Shown: one piece after another, positions 47,946 through 64,000 of the stretch
Layout of the letters: every line of letters starts with the position of its first letter
How positions within the stretch are numbered: position 1 is the first letter of the stretch
Source: Ciona savignyi
Taxonomy: Eukaryota; Chordata; Ascidiacea; Phlebobranchia; Cionidae
Length of the DNA: 64,000 nt
Assembly (NCBI GenBank): GCA_000149265.1
Contig: CH003279.1
Location: 110,714 to 174,713 of the forward strand
Direction of reading: 5' to 3'
Notes under the pieces: model-generated
The model's database searches: none
What the model saw: only the letters and a program-made list of their open reading frames with translations
Told to the model about the DNA's origin: nothing
Program-made: the position numbers and the translations under genes

Positions 47946-50919
47946 AATTTTGTGCTTTATCTCTTTGTGTTGAACACCCTAGCGTGCTGTGGTATTACAG
48001 TAGTGTAATTGACAATAACTTAGCATCTTTTTGTGAGAAGTTACCCACCTTTTCTCCCTTTATTATTGTCCATGGTATAAGCTGCGAAATTTACAAGTCT
48101 CAGTACATTATAACACATGATAATGCTCATATATGCTAAGATATTCACTTGACAAACAAGTTCATATAAAAGTCCTTACAGCCATAAAGCTTTAACGTTT
48201 GATAAGAAACTCAAGTAGATGATTAGAACTTAAAAACTCTTAACAGTTGGTAAGCTAAGGAGATTCTTAATGGCTATTTTAAGTTAAAACGGTTGAGGTT
48301 TAAAAACTTAGTAAATTAAAACGAGAAATATTTCATAAAAAAGAAACTGGCAACTTTAATTAATATCTTTTAATCTGGAGGTATTTATGACAATTTAAAT
48401 AAAACTTGTGCCAGTAAATACAGAACATGTTCTACATATATGGATTCTTAGAGTTAAAACAAATAAATACAAACGAAATTTTTAATTGATCTGTACAGAT
48501 TCTATTTAATTTGATTCAGTTATCGGGTTTATTTATTGGATATGCTCGATGCGGGTAAAATTCTCTAGGAGTTAAGTTAGTTGAGTTAAAACTAAAAGAT
48601 AGGCATGTTTGAAAATCAAAAGGAGAGAGTAATATAGTTTATCGACAGTACAAGATTGTACAAGAGAGATAAAATGAGACTAAAAAGCTTCAATTATAGG
48701 CAGACGTTTGCAGTATATTGAATTAGCAGTGTGAAGTTAGAGTACAGGTTATTATATATTACATATAAAAAAGTGTTTTAAAGCAATATAAAGATAATTT
48801 TTTAATCTCCACACTAGTAAACCGCCAACAATAGCGTATTCAGTATTCAGCCAATTATTTAACTTTGATATTAAAAACGGGCGATTTTTTTTGGTTTTGT
48901 AATTGATGCTTCTGTTTTCCCGCTAAGCAGGAAACTCCTTTCACACAATCCTTATTGTTGACTCACATGTCGGTAAGAATGACCCGTGTTACAGCACAAT
49001 AGGGATTAGGGGATTAACCGTCGATTCGAAATTGCTAGACGTGCACTTAATTCAATTAGCGAATCGCCCAGGGAATTACTAAGCCAGCCAAAACACATGC
49101 TACGACAAAAACGCGGTTCGTTCACAGTCTGTTACAGCGGGTCCTTAATGTCTGGGTTAGCTGTGGGCATTACCTGAAGATTTAGCTTTGCACTCGCCAT
49201 TATGTACACAAAACCGAGTTTGGTATCCTCACTTTAATTCGACGTGTCAGAACATTTTAGCGACCATTCAATGACGTCATATCCGGTCATTGAAACGTGA
49301 ATATCGAAGTTCTAATAAAAGCCGCTATAGCCTTGATATATGATGAAAATAGTTTACACGTATGGCTTCTTATGGAAATCGCTTGGTTTGTTAACTCTTG
49401 ATTAGATAGTTCAAAAAAATTGACATTTTTTCACTTATTTAGATCAAGTGAAAGGTTGTCAGAAGACTTCCAAGGAAAATGTTGACACATCATCCAATGT
49501 GTAATACTTGTACATCAAACTAGTACACAACCCTTTGATCATTGAGCGTCGAAAAGAAGATAACTTTCCACAAGCGTATCAGGGCTTTAATCCCGTGGAC
49601 GTAGTTGTTTTGGAATTTGCTCAGAAAGACAGTTTTTTTCACAAAGGGACACTTAAATGGGATTATCTTAGCCGCCGAATGCACTACACGTGTCTGGCAT
49701 CTGCACTTTATGACATCACACATCGCTTTGTTGACCAACAACGGATCGGTTTTTGAAGCCAAGCAAAGGTTTTGCAATCGAGACGCATCAATTATACAGC
49801 GCGTATCGATTCTAGGAAGTTTCCAATAATATTCTGCCAGGTATTGAGCTCCCGTGCTGCCACTACCGCACTTAGGTTTTCGAAATTGGATTTTCGAGAA
49901 TAAAAAAGAAGTTGCTTGTGACGACATAATACCAAGCGCTTGAAAACAAAGCGATCAATCTGTTGGTCGCGAACGCGGGATCGCAGTAATTTCCCAGGGG
50001 TGGAACTAAAGATTCAATTTACCGCGTGCTCTTAAAATACGGCTTTCCGACCATTGCATTGTTACTCTAAACCAGAATTGAACATTGGATTATGACGTAA
50101 CATAACTCGTTGTGCGATGGAAATAAATTACCTTATTAGTTCCGGATTAGGCATAGGTTTTGTGATAATTAGTCACAAGAGAGGAAGCGTCTATGGTCCT
50201 TAAAAATCCAGCGTGTTTAAGTTTGGTGGCTTTTTAACGGATTTTGTAAATGTTGTAAAGTAATTACACGACGATTTATGCGATTTTGCACGTGTAACAT
50301 AGAGGGTTAACATAAAATTTGCATAATATAGAGAAATACTATTAGTACATTCATAGAGAAATAACATAGATTTGTAACATAAAATTTCCACATATAACAA
50401 AGAAACACAGAGGGCAGAAAACTGTAAAGTATTGGATTTTAACGCGCAATGTTTATAAAGACGTAGTGGCTTAACCATACAGGCCGAAATTGTACCTTAA
50501 TTATAGGGGGTTTATAATACGACGCCAATAACTAGAAGGTGTCGTCTTACATACCAAGGTGGAACTAATGGAGACTTTATTTTCTAAACTGATACAATAA
50601 ATAAATCTTATTGGTATGAAATCACGGATTAATGATCAATAGAAGGATCTCTAATTTTCTATTTCTCGAATGAGTGAAAGGGCATTCTAACATCACAGCG
50701 GCGGCATAATTCGAATCGTTTTACGAGAAACGACGATTTGTTCTTTAATTTGTTCCAGATCGTAAACAATAACAATTCTGCTGATTGTTTGATCACAATG
50801 GGCCCTTCTCACGCTTGAAACGATTCACACGTCGGTGAAAAATCGACGCGAAACTCGAACGAGTTGCGACACAAGATGTAAACATTTCAACCCTCAAGTT
50901 TTGAGCAGTATCTGCCACT

Positions 50920-51130
50920 TTAGAGTTTAAACCAAATCTATACAATTAATACAGAAATGAGGTTCCCTAATTAATATTTATTCGTTTGAAATGAAACTCA
51001 GTCTACTGAATTTAAAACGACATAAAATGCATCCCTGCAGTCTTAAGCGTTTAAAGTTCTTCAATCAACAAATTTAAACCAAAACTATACAATTTGCTAT
51101 GACCGCAAGGGGCTTTCCCAATTAATGCAT
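50920..51130. repeat. Direct duplication, about 147-bp spacing
   Basis: GTTTAAACCAAATCTATACA ... GAGGTTCCCTAATTAAT near 50928 returns as TTTAAACCAAAACTATACAA ... GGGGCTTTCCCAATTAAT near 51075. Confidence 0.55.
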
Positions 51131-52956
51131 TTTAATTTCAAAACGCTGTAAATATTAATTCGGAAAAATCCGTTGCATTTTTATATTATGATTAATTGAT
51201 TGTGAAATTTTCCAAACTTTATTCATTTTAGTCAATACAGCATGGTGATGTTTCAATCCGTCTCAGAGGGCTATACATTATTGCCCGACAGTTTAATTTG
51301 TCAAATGTTTCGTGGGGATTGTATTATATTATACTATACGTATGGTGGAGTAAAATACGGCGGCAATTTTTGGCGGTATAGTGCCACAAGGGAGACAACA
51401 TGCTACCGCCATTAATAATTAAATGCCACGAATTCGGGTTGGAACGTTCGAATCTCTGGCACTTTTGCTGTGGTGTTTTATAGCGAGGTAATCCCGTTCG
51501 TTCTCGCTCAGCCGGAAAAGAACGGCATTAAATGGAGCGTGGCAAAGCATTGAAAGAAATTATCGGATTATATCAAGACCTTTGTCTAATATTCTGATGT
51601 TTTTTCCTAAATTTATACCAAAGTCCCGGCACTAGTTGGTAATAGCTGGACTTTTATGTTGCGTTTTTAAAAATGTCTGCGCTGTTAGGGGATGATTTTA
51701 CTGCCATTTGGTTGTATTACAAACATGTTTTTTTGTTGTTAAATTTGTTTCGGCGAAAAGGTATCTTTGTGAATATTATGTTAGGCTTTATTGTTTTTAT
51801 GTACAGAACACTATAATGCCCGCACCTTATTCAAATAGAATAATCCACAAACAAATGATACTTAGACCAACTATGTCGTTAGGCCACTGAATTGTAAGTA
51901 TGCCATTAATCAAAACCGCTTTTTTAAAACGTTTGTGGTTTTTAATCAAATGTTTTCCTTTGCCCATTCCTTCGACTAAAAATGAATAATTCCTAAAGCG
52001 TGACGTTTTAATCAATTCTATAGAGCACGTGGTAACTCTATATCTTTCAAAGAGGGCCTCGCTGACAACTTGAAAACACAACGATTCGAGCACGGGTATT
52101 TAGAGTCTATTAGAGCGTAGCACGGGTAGCTGTCAACCAAAACGCCGGGTTTTCAGAAGCCTGTTTATAACAGAAACATGGAATTATCTGCGAGCTAAGA
52201 CTTAACTTCGCTGTGCCGTGAAAAAATGCAGTCAACGGAAACCTGAATACGCCCGATTTAGCCAAGCTCCACTAACGCTTGAAAACAAAACTGACAGTAA
52301 TGCATTATAAGCAATGTTTGCACATTCTGTTAAATCTTGAATACATAAACTTATCGTAAGCGCGCTGGTCGTAGAACGCTTAAAAGCGTTAATTCTACGC
52401 ATCCTCGCTAACATACCGGCGAAACAGGCCTGAATAAATAGACGCTGGGAAGCTATAAAATAACACGTCTCAGCTAATTGCTGATCGCGCTTTATAACTA
52501 TGAAAAGAGTTTTAATTTAAATCTAATTTGGTTCTGTTTTGGTCATTTATTGTAGCCCTTAAGACACATCTCTCCGATACTTTACTATTAACAATCCGTA
52601 CATATCTTAGTTACTTACCAGCCGCTTTAGTTAACTTGATGATTCCGATTAAATATACGAATAAAGTGATCCAATTAGGGCTACAAAGTACTTGAATTTT
52701 CATGCTAAAGCATGTGTCTGGCTACAATTCTAAAATACTACTTGCACACAGTCGTCGTAATTTACCCTGCAGCTCTCATGCATTTAACTACTGACTACCT
52801 CGTTTGTGACGACACAAGGCGCATTGTTTGTTATCTCTTCCAGGCGTTTTTTTCTATTTTTTCTGCATGAACGAGTTTCTCTCTCTTCTCTTCCTAAAGA
52901 ACAGTAGCGCCTCCTAGCGAATAACTAAACATTACTAGTTAAGTAATATTACTAGG

Positions 52957-53215
52957 AATATTCATGCTTATACCCGTTAATGGGATAACAAAAGGTGCGT
53001 TATCACACGGGCAATGGTAAGATTACCTCTCCCTACCACCAGCTTACCGGAAATATTTCATTGTGAGTCTGATTCAAACTTTACCATCATTCCACTGGGT
53101 TCAGGTAATATCCGTTAGGTTCTTTGTCCAGTGACACAACCGACTCGCTGGCGACCAGTTTCGAAACTGCAACCTTTTGGCTAAAGAGTGACGCATTAAA
53201 CCGATAAGCTAATCT
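52957..53215 (-). mobile_element. SINE-A copy
   Basis: AATATTCATGCTTATACCCG, GTTATCACACGGGCAATGG, TCCACTGGGTTCAGGTAAT, ACAACCGACTCGCTGGCGAC, CAGTTTCGAAACTGCAACC and GACGCATTAAACC. First SINE-A seen after a 24-kb gap. Confidence 0.75.
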
Positions 53216-53511
53216 GTCTTTTAGTTCTGTCTTTTAAGTTTAGTTTAGTTCGTTTTATTTTTTGATCCTTTATTACATTAAAGAATATTGGCATAATTAT
53301 TTTACGTTAATGAACAAGGATAAAACAAAACAAACTACAGTAGTTAAAACACGTCAGTGAATACACACGGCGTAACGGGAAAAAATAACCTTTAAAACTT
53401 ACATTAAGCAAAATAAAAAATTAGGGCAGTAAACTTTATCATATTTAAGTATATAATAATCTTTACACACATTAGTGGAAAAATGTAAGAGATTGTCTTT
53501 CTACACAAACC

Positions 53512-53625
53512 GATTTTTGTGGCCGAATAGATAAAGCGATCAATTAATGTATCTGTTTATACATTAAACCAGTCTTTGTGACGAGCCCATCATAGCTTCG
53601 AAACTTGACCTCGTAAAAAAACGAA
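53512..53625 (+). mobile_element. SINE-B copy, best preserved
   Basis: TTTTGTGGCCGAATAGATAA, AGCGATCAATTAATGTATC, AACCAGTCTTTGTGACGAGC, CCATCATAGCTTCGAAACTT, GACCTCGTAAAAAAACG. Good guide for the family consensus. Confidence 0.7.
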
Positions 53626-53734
53626 GAAGCATTCTAACTCAAGCGTAAGTAACTTTACTTTATACCCACCGTCGGGTTACCGTAGTCAAAGTGTGTTGAA
53701 TTTGATCGATATAGTTTTCCTCAAGAGCTGAGTT

Positions 53735-54290
53735 AGTGCATCTTCTTTGAACCTATAAGGACTTTAGGTTCGAAACTGGTTGTTAACTGTTTTTGGACCA
53801 AACGACAAAAAGACAAGGACCTAGATTAAACAACTGGATGAGCTCAATTAAAATTAAAAAAAGGCTTAATCACACATAACACACTATAATAGCTTTCTGG
53901 TAGACCGATAGGAGGCGTGAGGTAATCTGACGGTTGACTGTGTGATAACTTTTCTTGCGTTTTATCCTATCCTATTTAATGATATAAGATATCACAACAG
54001 TTTTAGTTTAACCAATTAAACATTAAACTATGCTTAGGCAATGTCCACAAACTTCTTAAGGCACGGGCAATGGTCAGATCGCCTCGCGCACACCGTCGGG
54101 TTACCGAAGCTCTTGCAGTAGGTTGTGTATGATAGACACGTTCCTTCAATTTTGTAGAATCCATTTATCCGCTGTGTTGAGGCAATGTCCGTGCCTTGCC
54201 CAGGGGCACAAATGACTAGCTAGCGAACAGTTTCGAACTAAAACCGTTCAGTTAAAAGGCATCGCACTAAACCGCAGGACTAACCAGTCG
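53735..54290. mobile_element. SINE-A pair in opposite orientation
   Basis: A forward copy (about 53735-53970) is followed by a reversed one (about 54045-54290) with CCTCGCGCACACCGTCGGG, GCTCTTGCAGTAGG, CCTTGCCCAGGGGCACAAA, and AACAGTTTCGAACTAAAACC. A further 3' half fragment lies at about 54415-54520. Confidence 0.7.
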
Positions 54291-54559
54291 GACGGTTTTG
54301 TCCTTGGACAAGAAAGTGAAGAGAACGTCTAATAAAATTAGTGGATCAATTGGTTAAACTATAACAAAAAATATTTAAAGCAGAATTTTCAGTAATCGGA
54401 CGTTATTATTACGTTTTACGGGCAATCGTCAACAGTACATTATTGCACTAAACTGACGCCCGTGTGATAACATACTCTTGTGTTTTCGCATTCACGGGGA
54501 TAAAACATGATTTTTCTATAATTTTATCTCTGTAATGTAAACTCACAAATTTAAAGGGA

Positions 54560-54705
54560 AAAAATAAGCAGGGAAATCGCATACTAAAATGAGGACTGTG
54601 GGTAGTTAGAGATAGTTACGACGTTGAGTATAGTATTTATGGCAGGGTTAAAATTAGTTCCATAGTTTTAGTAAGCAGTTTCCATATTTCAGTGCTGAGA
54701 TAAAT
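54560..54705. mobile_element. MITE-C copy, degenerate
   Basis: Left GAAATCGCATACTAAAATGA, right ATAGTTTTAGTAAGCAGTTT. The core is short. Confidence 0.45.
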
Positions 54706-54853
54706 TCAAATCCACCAAGCTATTTGCCCGGACCTTCTCTATACCTTTTCACAACAAAATATTTATTTTAAACAATTACTTTCATTAAACTCAAACCGCT
54801 CAGCTATAATTCCGACACGGGGCCTGGCAAGTGTTGTCGAAAAAGCACTATAT

Positions 54854-55403
54854 CAGTGGTTCCCAACCTTTTTGTGTCGGTGACCCCTTAAAATTGTTCG
54901 TAGATTCCGTGACCCACACTTATATTATATCCTAAATGCAAAATTAAAAAGTAAGCACAAAAATGTTTTACTTGCATTTATTGACAAATGAGTGCGATGG
55001 TTGACCTTTTAGGTCTGCAGCTGAACGTGTATGATGCTCCCCTTAACTATTTTTACCAATTTCAAGTCTTGACTGATTTTTGTTGTTTTAATATAGGCTA
55101 CTAAGTTACTTCCCCAATAGAGTTCCAATTTGCAGCTAGTGCGTTCACACTTTACAGTCATGTGGTCATTATTTATGACATCACAATCGACGCATAATGA
55201 TGCAATAACATTGTGCTACATGCAATCCGAATGAAATGTCCCAATGAAAAATTATACACAGAAATAGCACATACTACTAGCGTACCAGTACCAAGCTCTA
55301 CTGACATTCACCTTTGTTCTTACATAAGCAACAGCTTCGCGACCCCCTTTAACATGCTTTGCGGCCCCTTTTGGGGTCGCGACCCCCAGGTTGGGAACCA
55401 CTG
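54854..55403. mobile_element. hAT-like non-autonomous DNA transposon, 550 bp
   Basis: Inverted ends CAGTGGTTCCCAACCT and AGGTTGGGAACCACTG match over 16 bp. Flanks give an imperfect 8-bp target duplication (cactatat at 54846, cactagag at 55404), the hAT length. Subterminal GTGACCCC/GGGGTCGCGACCCCC is also paired. No transposase frame is left; mobilisation would need one elsewhere. Confidence 0.8.
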
Positions 55404-55439
55404 CACTAGAGAGTGTCAAAAGTCGAAAAAGCACTAGAG

Positions 55440-56340
55440 AGCGTTGTAAAACACATTTTGTATGCTATATATTCACGCGAGCAGGGTCCCCAACCACAAC
55501 TTGTATTTTATAAACCGAGAATGTAGTTTGTTTCTGCAAGCATAAACGCATGGGTCCCCGAGGTAACAAAATGATCTAGTTTTCCATGTTCATTATACAA
55601 TATATGTTATTGTCAGATATGTGCACGCCAGTCCATGTTATCCAAAATTCCAGAACGTTTTAACCGGACTGCCATAGTTTTGTTTCTGCAAGCATAAACG
55701 CATGGGTCCCATAGTTATCAAACCAAACTTATTTTCCATGTGTGTAAAAAATAGGCTAATCGTGTTATTTCACCACAAATGTTTCAAATTAAAGCCTTTT
55801 GTCAAGCGCTACAGTGAAATGAAGCTAAATTCCGGAAACAGCCCGATTAAGTTTTTCATGGATTCGGAGAATCTTCTTGGGTTTAGTAGATAAACTTCTA
55901 TTTCTTACATATCTGGGTAATGTTATTCTTGTTTTAATGCGATTTGACAAATCCTTGTTAAAGATGTCGGGCGATATGGCATGCCGGTCACAATCATAAT
56001 TTAGGATCAAATCATAATTTTTGCGGTATTTCCCTGTGTAATTCTTTAATTACGTCTAAGAGGGAAACAGTGATTAATACACTATCATTCCACCAAATCT
56101 GATTCAAATTGGTGCAGCGGTTCAAGCGTCATGCCAAATAAAGCTACATTTTTGGGGGGAAATACCGTTTTGATTTTTAACGTTCCAGGGGAATTTCCCT
56201 GGATTTATCACCCAAACTTTTGGTTTCTGCATATCTAGACCAAGTTGTTCAACAAATTACCAAGTTTTATTGCGATTCCATTATTCCTTCTGGTAGATGT
56301 CGGGCGAAATGCCATGCCTGTCAAGCGTTTGACGAAGAAA
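55440..56340. repeat. Old dispersed-repeat debris, possibly non-LTR derived
   Basis: TTTCTGCAAGCATAAACGCA occurs twice (about 55532 and 55684), and GATGTCGGGCGATATGGCAT recurs as GATGTCGGGCGAAATGCCAT near 56297. GGTGCAGCGGTTCAAGCGTC and AGTTTTATTGCGATTCC resemble tails common near RTE-type LINEs; this similarity is from memory. No reverse transcriptase frame. Confidence 0.35.
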
Positions 56341-56399
56341 AAACGGACAAAAACAATGTGTGTTCCATTTTTTCAAATGGGACCCATAATTACAACTGG

Positions 56400-56735
56400 G
56401 CCAAAGACGTTTGTGGGTTAGAGCGTCGGTTTTTAACGCATTAGGGGTAACAGGTTCAAGCAGCCTCCACCTGGTTGGTTGTGTACTTTTGCAATGCACT
56501 TAGCTGACATTGCCATAATCTAGCGGATCAATGGGTTTTGCTAATACTAAACGAACATTCACGGGGATATACCTTAGCCCAATCAGTATATGCCCGACCG
56601 GTTATTCTGGTGGTTTAGTGCGACGCCTTTCAACCGAAAGATTGCAGGTTCAAACTGATCGCTAGCGAGTCGGTTGTATCCTTGGGCAAGGCACTTAAGG
56701 GATGTCCCAAAATCCATCCATGTATCAATATAGGG
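56400..56735 (+). mobile_element. Two partial SINE-A copies
   Basis: One ends in ATTCACGGGGATATACC near 56570. The second starts TGGTGGTTTAGTGCGACGCC near 56610 and runs through GCTAGCGAGTCGGTTGTATC, CTTGGGCAAGGCACTTAAGG and stops. Confidence 0.7.
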
Positions 56736-57072
56736 GATTCCCTAATTATTACTGTACAAAAGACTTATTTAAACACCATGACTAATCAATTCCACACGTA
56801 ACATATGCATACATAGAAATTTAATACCTTTTAATTGGCAGAAAAAATACTTCCAAACTGAACAACCAACATACAAAAATTGAAGCGAGTTTCAACAGAG
56901 TCACGTTAAATATACGACCGGTGAAATGTTTTTACAACAACAAGATACGGATAAAAGTGCAACGTGTATTTATTCTAGTTAGATAGATAGGGCGGTTAGA
57001 ACGAGAACAGTTTGGCTGAAAGTGCCGTTAAAATCGTAAAAAATACTACGAAAAAATTGACGGTTTCAGTTC

Positions 57073-57102
57073 TTTATTTCTACGATTTCACGCGCATTTA
57101 TT
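57073..57102 (-). other. ATE1: Polyadenylation signals downstream of ATE1
   Basis: Two AATAAA hexamers on the minus strand (57102-57097 and 57078-57073) follow the ATE1 stop by 33 and 57 nt. A short 3' UTR is inferred; the cleavage site is not determined. Confidence 0.55.
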
Positions 57103-57134
57103 GAATCTAACTTGTAAAACGAGAAGAACCAACT

Positions 57135-63729
<6,595 letters not shown>

Positions 63730-64000
63730 TTACTAGCGTACGTGTGTGAGCTTTCATATGTGAGTAAATTCTTACTCGTCTGAAAATTGATGGATATTTG
63801 GCCCTGTTTGACAGTTTGAGCACAACAATAAGAATAGTGGATAACCTCTATAAAATACTTAACATCAAACACAGTTAACGCAAAAAAACTTAGACATGTG
63901 GCAGTGCTGGAAAAAGTTGTTAGTAATGTGTGGATAATTATGGTTAAATGCGTACACTTATAGTAACCGGTATGAACAAAAAATTACTATAAATTGAGCG

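Larger units (their letters stand above)
42694..57134. other. Gene-poor region upstream of DCBLD
   Basis: No exon could be supported. The DCBLD first exon and promoter are expected here. Contents: MITE-C (about 43975-44195, 54560-54705), long-unit tandem repeats (45640-46097, 47690-47945, about 50900-51110), SINE-B pieces (46335-46690, 53512-53625), SINE-A copies from 52957 on, a hAT-like element (54854-55403) and old repeat debris (55440-56340). Two open frames above 130 codons in or near this span were examined and not accepted. Confidence 0.6.

Noticed and set aside
49520-49927. 135-codon minus-strand open frame with ATG
   Set aside because: No recognisable domain, no neighbouring exons, and other frames of the same stretch are also open, which suggests chance lack of stops. 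Expression data could revive it.
63801-63872. Minus-strand YFIEV...YSYCC as the N-terminal CGYC exon of ATE1
   Set aside because: The likeness to the family N-terminus is slight, the CxxC spacing is wrong, the frame starts with GTG, and no donor gives the phase needed by exon 63569-63501.

Overview
The window is eukaryotic: protein families known from animals are split over many short exons with GT-AG introns, in an AT-rich background full of tRNA-derived SINEs and other short repeats. The gene set, the SINE type (tRNA-like head, internal TCCTTGGGCAAGGCAC motif) and the great excess of TGACGTCA octamers suggest an invertebrate chordate, most likely an ascidian tunicate such as Ciona. That assignment is inference; there is no rRNA or other direct taxonomic marker.

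Three protein-coding genes can be assembled exon by exon, all on the minus strand. From right to left (their transcription order): (1) ATE1, arginyl-tRNA-protein transferase, 63569-57135, ten exons, with the first coding exon not seen and probably beyond the right edge; (2) a DCBLD-type receptor (CUB, LCCL, discoidin/F5-8C, Thr-rich stalk, one membrane helix, long cytoplasmic tail), 42693-12080, seventeen exons, with only the signal-peptide exon unidentified; (3) a class II GLUT/SLC2A sugar transporter, 7595-226, ten exons, lacking only a short N-terminal exon. In each gene the exon phases agree across every junction, and the joined reading frames run without a stop into recognisable family C-termini.

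Region by region: 1-7.6 kb GLUT exons in SINE-rich introns; 7.6-12.1 kb intergenic with SINE pieces, a small minisatellite, a run of inverted tRNA-like repeats and a cluster of TGACGT sites; 12.1-29.5 kb DCBLD tail, membrane, discoidin, LCCL and second CUB exons; 29.5-42.4 kb a 13-kb intron inside the CUB domain; 42.7-57.1 kb a gene-poor upstream region with long-unit tandem repeats, two SINE groups and a hAT-like element; 57.1-64 kb ATE1.

The most unusual signals are: 3' ends of one SINE family lying 18-45 nt from splice sites in five or more introns; two coding exons whose 5' splice site and last codons lie inside a repeat (one in DCBLD, one in ATE1); a 24-kb stretch (28.6-52.9 kb) with no copy of the SINE that is otherwise found about every 1-2 kb; and the strong excess of the CRE-like octamer TGACGTCA. 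The three genes are not an obvious pathway: ATE1 acts in the cytosol on protein N-termini, DCBLD is a surface receptor and GLUT a membrane carrier. No novel enzyme system, CRISPR array or RNA gene was found.
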